Shown piece by piece: positions 30,255 to 33,850 of a stretch of 33,850 bases of DNA (position 1 is the first letter of the stretch; the number at the start of each line of letters is the position of its first letter). Source of the stretch: JAZDEL01 sp043820655 (lineage in GTDB: Archaea; Iainarchaeota; Iainarchaeia; Iainarchaeales; JAZDEL01); contig JBDRDO010000030.1 of the NCBI GenBank assembly GCA_043820655.1, forward strand, positions 1-33,850. Direction: 5' to 3'. Made by a program: the position numbers and the translations under genes. The notes below the pieces were generated by a model. It did not search any database. It worked only from the letters and a program-made list of their open reading frames with translations, and was not told the DNA's origin.

Positions 30255-31430
30255 ATGAATCTCCTAATCAGCGCTTATCATGGCACCGGCTTCGGAGGGG
30301 CGGAGAGGTCTGGGTCCACAATTGCGGAAGGGCTGGAAAAGCACGGGCACAGCGTATTTATGGCTTCAACAGCCGAATATGAGGGTTTAAACACGCTGAA
30401 ATTCAGCAAATACCCCCTGCCTTTGCCTTTTTTTCAGCGTTTTTACCTCAAAAACTTTCTGAAGAAAATCATCAAAAAAGAGAAAATTGACATTATTCAT
30501 GCCCAGGATCGGCTGACTTCAATAGGGGCGGTGCTTGCTGCAAAGGAGTGCGGCATTCCTGCAGTGGTGCACTTCCGTGACTACTGGTTTTGCTGTACCA
30601 AGAGCACATGCCTGCGCAGGGAGGGAAAGGGTTATGCAACATGCCGAACATGCACCACTGAAAATTTACGTGGATGCGTTCCGTGGTACAGATTAGGTTG
30701 GGAAACTTATAAGCTCAATGAAACACGCAAAGTTCTGCCCGTGCTGGACAAGGCGGATGTGAAAATTGCAATAAGCAATGCCGTGAAGAAGAAAATGATG
30801 GCGCACGGCCTGCGGGGAAAGATTGAGGTATTGCCAAATCCGGTGGATACTGTTAAATTCGTTCCTGTCAAAGGGGGCGCGAGGCGCGGGAAGGTTGTCA
30901 CTTTCGTGGGGCGGCTTTCATATGAAAAAGGGATTGCGGAGCTTATGAAAATAATGCAGGGCGTGCTTGCACAGCGAAAGGATGTCAGATTTTTGATTGT
31001 GGGCGAGGGGCCGATGAAAAATGAACTTGAGGAGTTTGTGCAGGAAAAAGGGCTTGCGGGAAATGTTGAAATTGCGGGGCGTGTTTTGTTTGATGAACTG
31101 CCCGCAATTTATGCAAACTCAGATGTTGTGCTTTTTCCGTCGCAATGGGAGGAGCCGTTTGGCAGAATTGCGATTGAGGCAGGAGCGTGTGGAACGCCTG
31201 TTGTTGCAAGCAAAACAGGGGGAATAACTGAAACTGTTGTTGATGGACGCACCGGCTTTTTGGTTTCGCCTTCGCGGACGGAGGAATGGGTTGCAAAAAT
31301 AAATGAACTTCTGGACAATGATTCAATGCGTGCGCAAATGGGAAAGTCTGCAAGGGAATTTGCTGTTGAGAAGTTCAGCACGGATGTTGTTGTGCAGAGG
31401 CTTGAGAAAATTTACAAAGGTGTTTTGTGA
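30255..31430 (+). CDS. GT4-type glycosyltransferase with cysteine cluster
   Basis: A 391-residue GT-B fold transferase. Seen: SAYHGTGFGGAERSGSTIAEGL, IIHAQDRLTSIG, HFRDYWFCCTKSTC followed by CRTC and C (a five- to seven-cysteine cluster at about residues 112-141 known from a subset of GT4 proteins and possibly metal-binding), FVGRLSYEKGIAEL, FLIVGEGPMKNELE, and PSQWEEPFGRIAIEAGACG with E-x7-E. GAGGAG lies about 10-13 nt before the ATG. The stop shares its last base with the ATG of the asparagine-synthase homologue (TGATG), so they are coupled. Confidence 0.9.
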   Translation: MNLLISAYHGTGFGGAERSGSTIAEGLEKHGHSVFMASTAEYEGLNTLKFSKYPLPLPFFQRFYLKNFLKKIIKKEKIDIIHAQDRLTSIGAVLAAKECGIPAVVHFRDYWFCCTKSTCLRREGKGYATCRTCTTENLRGCVPWYRLGWETYKLNETRKVLPVLDKADVKIAISNAVKKKMMAHGLRGKIEVLPNPVDTVKFVPVKGGARRGKVVTFVGRLSYEKGIAELMKIMQGVLAQRKDVRFLIVGEGPMKNELEEFVQEKGLAGNVEIAGRVLFDELPAIYANSDVVLFPSQWEEPFGRIAIEAGACGTPVVASKTGGITETVVDGRTGFLVSPSRTEEWVAKINELLDNDSMRAQMGKSAREFAVEKFSTDVVVQRLEKIYKGVL

Positions 31431-33217
31431 TGTGCGGCATCTGCGGATTTGCGGGATTTACAGACAGGGCGCTGTTGCGCAGTATGGCTGCCGCGCTTGA
31501 GCACCGCGGGCCTGATGACAGGGGTTTTTTTGAGGACTCCGCAGTTTCACTGGGGCATCGAAGGCTGAGCATAATTGATTTGAGTGCAGAGGCAAAACAC
31601 CCTGTGCATAACGAGGAGGGCAGCGTGCAGGTTGTGCTTAACGGGGAGATTTATAATTACAAAAAACTGCGCACTGAGCTTGAGGCAGGGGGGCACAGAT
31701 TTTATACAGAAGGAGATACGGAAACAATTGTGCACGCGTATGAGGAATACGGGCTGAAGTTTGTTGAGAAGATTGACGGGATGTTTGCATTTGCGCTCTG
31801 GGATGCCGCGAGGAAAAGGCTTGTGCTTGCGCGCGACAGGATGGGTAAGAAGCCGATTTACTATTGGCAGGACGCAGGCAAAAATAAATTTTTGTTTGCT
31901 TCTGAAATCAAGGCACTGTTAAGGTGCAGGGAGGTTCATGCTGAATTGAACCGCAAGGTTTTGCCATTGTGGATGATGATGAGGGTTGTGCCCGCAAGGG
32001 AGACGCTGTTTGCGGGGATTAAAAAGGTTCTGCCTGCGGAAATGCTTGTGCTTGAGAACGGGAAGATTAGGGCGCAGGAATACTGGCGCCTGCGCATGGA
32101 TGAAAACATCTTTGACGAGCACAGCGCGGAGAAACTGCTTGAACAGGAATTTTCAAAGGCCGTGGAGGAGAGGCTGATAAGCGATGTTCCGCTCGGCGCG
32201 TTTTTGAGCGGCGGGCTGGATTCAAGCATGATTGTTGCAAAAATGCAGGGGATTATGAACGAACCCGTTAAAACATTCACTGTCGGCTTTGGGGAAGAGG
32301 GAGATGAGTTCCTGTATGCGCGGCAGATTGCGGAAAGGTTTGGAACCGAGCATAAGGAACTGGTTGTTGGATTTCCCAAGATGACGCGCGCGCTGCCGAA
32401 GCTTGTCTGGCACATGGACGAGCCTATTGCGGATCCCGCAATAATGCCGACTTATTTTGTTACCGCGCTTGCAAGGAAGAAGGTTACTGTTGCATTGCTT
32501 GGGGAGGGTGCGGATGAATTGTTTGCGGGCTACACAAGATACAGGCGGGCGCAGGGGGCGTGGAACTTTTTGCCCGCGGGACTGAAACATTACATTTACA
32601 GGAACCAGGATATTGCATTCAGGGAAACGGAACTGGGAAATGTGCTTGAGGAGGGCAACGGTGCGGGTGCGTTGAGAAAGTTGAGTGACGGATATTTCAA
32701 CAGCAGTGCGAACGGCACTGCTTTCATAAACAGGGCGCTTATGTTTGACCTGCGGGAGCTGCTTCCGAATTATCAATTGATGCGCGTGGATAGATTGACA
32801 ATGGCTCACGGTCTGGAGGCAAGGGCGCCGTTCCTTGCAAAAGGGATTGCGGAATTAAGCGGCAGGCTTGGCGCGGGGCTGAAACTGAATAACGGAACAG
32901 GGAAATACATAAACAGGAAACTTGCGGCAAAGGTTTTGCCAAAGGAGCGGGCGGGCGAGAAGAAAAGAATTTTCTTTGTGCCGATGAGGAAATGGTTTGA
33001 TGAAGATGCACGCGGAGTTGCGGAAGGGCTGCTTGATGAAAGTGTTGTGCATGAGCGCGGAATTTTTGATTACACAGGCGTGAAAAAACTGTTTAATGAA
33101 AGGGAGCGCGGAATTTTCAGGGGCAGGGCATCAAACCAATTATGGATGATGATGATGCTTGAAATCTGGTTCAGGACTTTTGTTGATAAGCGCGGGGAGA
33201 GGGCAATAAAATTATAA
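31430..33217 (+). CDS. asnB: glutamine-dependent asparagine synthase homologue (AsnB type)
   Basis: A 595-residue two-domain amidotransferase. The N-terminal class II glutaminase has the catalytic Cys2 directly after Met (MCGICGF), HRGPDDRG, HRRLSIIDLS, LNGEIYNY and GDTET. The C-terminal synthetase has the ATP pyrophosphatase loop SGGLDSS (260-266), FTVGF, LGEGADELFAGY and HGLEARAPFL. The ATG at 31430 must be the start because Cys has to become the N-terminus; the GTG at 31427 would displace it. It may make asparagine, but relatives inside surface-glycan loci amidate sugar uronates (WbpS-like), which fits the context better. That choice is inference. Confidence 0.92.
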   Translation: MCGICGFAGFTDRALLRSMAAALEHRGPDDRGFFEDSAVSLGHRRLSIIDLSAEAKHPVHNEEGSVQVVLNGEIYNYKKLRTELEAGGHRFYTEGDTETIVHAYEEYGLKFVEKIDGMFAFALWDAARKRLVLARDRMGKKPIYYWQDAGKNKFLFASEIKALLRCREVHAELNRKVLPLWMMMRVVPARETLFAGIKKVLPAEMLVLENGKIRAQEYWRLRMDENIFDEHSAEKLLEQEFSKAVEERLISDVPLGAFLSGGLDSSMIVAKMQGIMNEPVKTFTVGFGEEGDEFLYARQIAERFGTEHKELVVGFPKMTRALPKLVWHMDEPIADPAIMPTYFVTALARKKVTVALLGEGADELFAGYTRYRRAQGAWNFLPAGLKHYIYRNQDIAFRETELGNVLEEGNGAGALRKLSDGYFNSSANGTAFINRALMFDLRELLPNYQLMRVDRLTMAHGLEARAPFLAKGIAELSGRLGAGLKLNNGTGKYINRKLAAKVLPKERAGEKKRIFFVPMRKWFDEDARGVAEGLLDESVVHERGIFDYTGVKKLFNERERGIFRGRASNQLWMMMMLEIWFRTFVDKRGERAIKL

Positions 33218-33253
33218 GGGGTGAAACCTTAAAATTTAAGTCAGGGTGAGATT

Positions 33254-33850
33254 ATGAAACTGCTCGTTATTGCACATGCCGCATTTATGCGGACAAACCG
33301 TATCCTTTTCAGGGAAATTGCCGCACTCGGGACCGATACAACTATTCTCTCCCCGGGGGAGTGGAGAGGTGATTTCAAGCTGGATAAAATAAAAATGGAG
33401 CCAAGGAAGGGTGAGAAGTTTGCACTGCTTTCAGGGAAGACCGCATTCAACGGAAAAATAAACTATTATTTCTTCACCTCGCCGCTCCTGCTAAACATGG
33501 GGAAAATAAAGCCCGACATTGTTTTTATTTATCAGGAGCCGTGGAGTTTCAGTGCACTGCAGGCAGCGATTGTTTCAAGGATTTTTGGCGCGGAACCTGT
33601 CTTTTACACAATGGAAAATATGGAGCGCAGACTCATGTTTCCATTGCCCCTTATTGAAAAAATAGTGTTCAGGCTGTGCAAAAATGCGTTTGCACTCACC
33701 GACGAGGGGATTGAACTGCTTAGGAAAAAGGGGTTCAGAGGAAGGGTGGAAAAACTTTATCTTGGAGTTGACACAAAACTTTTCAGGAAACGCAATGCCC
33801 TTGTGCTTAAGAAAAAGCTCGGGCTGAATGGGTTTGTAATAGGATATATG
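33254..33850 (+). CDS. GT4-type glycosyltransferase, 5' part (cut by window end)
   Basis: The open frame starts at ATG 33254 with GGTGAG at 33245-33250 and runs off the window after 199 codons. The N-terminal domain begins MKLLVIAHAAFMRTNRILF, then KPDIVFIYQEPWSFSALQAA, PVFYTMENMERR, FALTDEGIELLRKKGF and KLYLGVDTKLFRKR. This is the order of the acceptor domain and interdomain linker of GT-B family 4 enzymes; the last residues seen (LGLNGFVIGYM) are where the donor domain should begin. CCTTAAAATTTAAG at 33228-33241 could be a promoter, but it is too close to the ATG for a leaderless start, so readthrough from the upstream gene is more likely. Confidence 0.8.
   Translation, partial: MKLLVIAHAAFMRTNRILFREIAALGTDTTILSPGEWRGDFKLDKIKMEPRKGEKFALLSGKTAFNGKINYYFFTSPLLLNMGKIKPDIVFIYQEPWSFSALQAAIVSRIFGAEPVFYTMENMERRLMFPLPLIEKIVFRLCKNAFALTDEGIELLRKKGFRGRVEKLYLGVDTKLFRKRNALVLKKKLGLNGFVIGYM

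Overview
The window looks like an archaeal chromosome. Visible archaeal hallmarks are eL21, RNA polymerase subunit F (Rpb4), a DUF655 protein, a TATA-binding protein, AMP phosphorylase, an AglB/Stt3 oligosaccharyltransferase, TATA-box promoters about 25 nt upstream of leaderless starts, and GGTGA-type ribosome binding sites. The compact gene packing, lysine/alanine-rich tail on TBP and AMP phosphorylase would fit a DPANN-type archaeon, but that placement is inference. No tRNA, CRISPR array or insertion sequence was seen.

Layout. (1) 1-357: end of an AMP phosphorylase gene carrying an in-frame TAG. (2) 518-5329: an accessory island made of two tandem paralogues of an unrecognised family, a 373-nt non-coding stretch with two near-identical palindromes, a zinc-ribbon membrane protein, a possible RNase H-like protein and a tyrosine recombinase with a C-terminal zinc ribbon. 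Parts of it are clearly AT-richer than the neighbourhood. (3) 5405-9627: a housekeeping block with KsgA (unusual FPPY motif), a stand-alone receiver domain sharing one central TATA element with ksgA, a cupin, the eL21-rpoF-DUF655 run, TBP and 5S rRNA. (4) 9732 to the window end: a large protein-glycosylation and glycan-assembly locus.

The glycosylation locus begins with a eukaryote-like core: Stt3/AglB, an Alg7/MraY-type GlcNAc-1-phosphate transferase, separate Alg14 and Alg13 proteins, and a UPF0104 membrane protein of the flippase-like class. Next come a methyltransferase, two SDR enzymes, a UDP-galactopyranose-mutase-like flavoprotein, seven glycosyltransferases (the last cut by the window end), a dTDP-sugar pair (RfbB, RfbA), a CDP-sugar pair (RfbF, RfbG), two radical SAM enzymes (one SPASM, one B12-binding type) and a glutamine-dependent asparagine-synthase homologue. 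The simplest reading is that GlcNAc-GlcNAc is built on a lipid diphosphate, extended with at least two kinds of 6-deoxy sugar and further modified, flipped, and transferred to Asn of surface proteins.

Many genes overlap by ATGA, GTGA or TGATG junctions, so several transcription units are probably translationally coupled. The strongest points for a second look are the amber codon in AMP phosphorylase, the four-half-site inverted repeat at 20005-20092, the perfectly centred divergent TATA box at 6263-6270, the basic tail and TATA array of the TBP gene, the FPPY motif of KsgA, and the island with its unknown paralogue pair. All family calls were made by reading motifs; no database search was possible.
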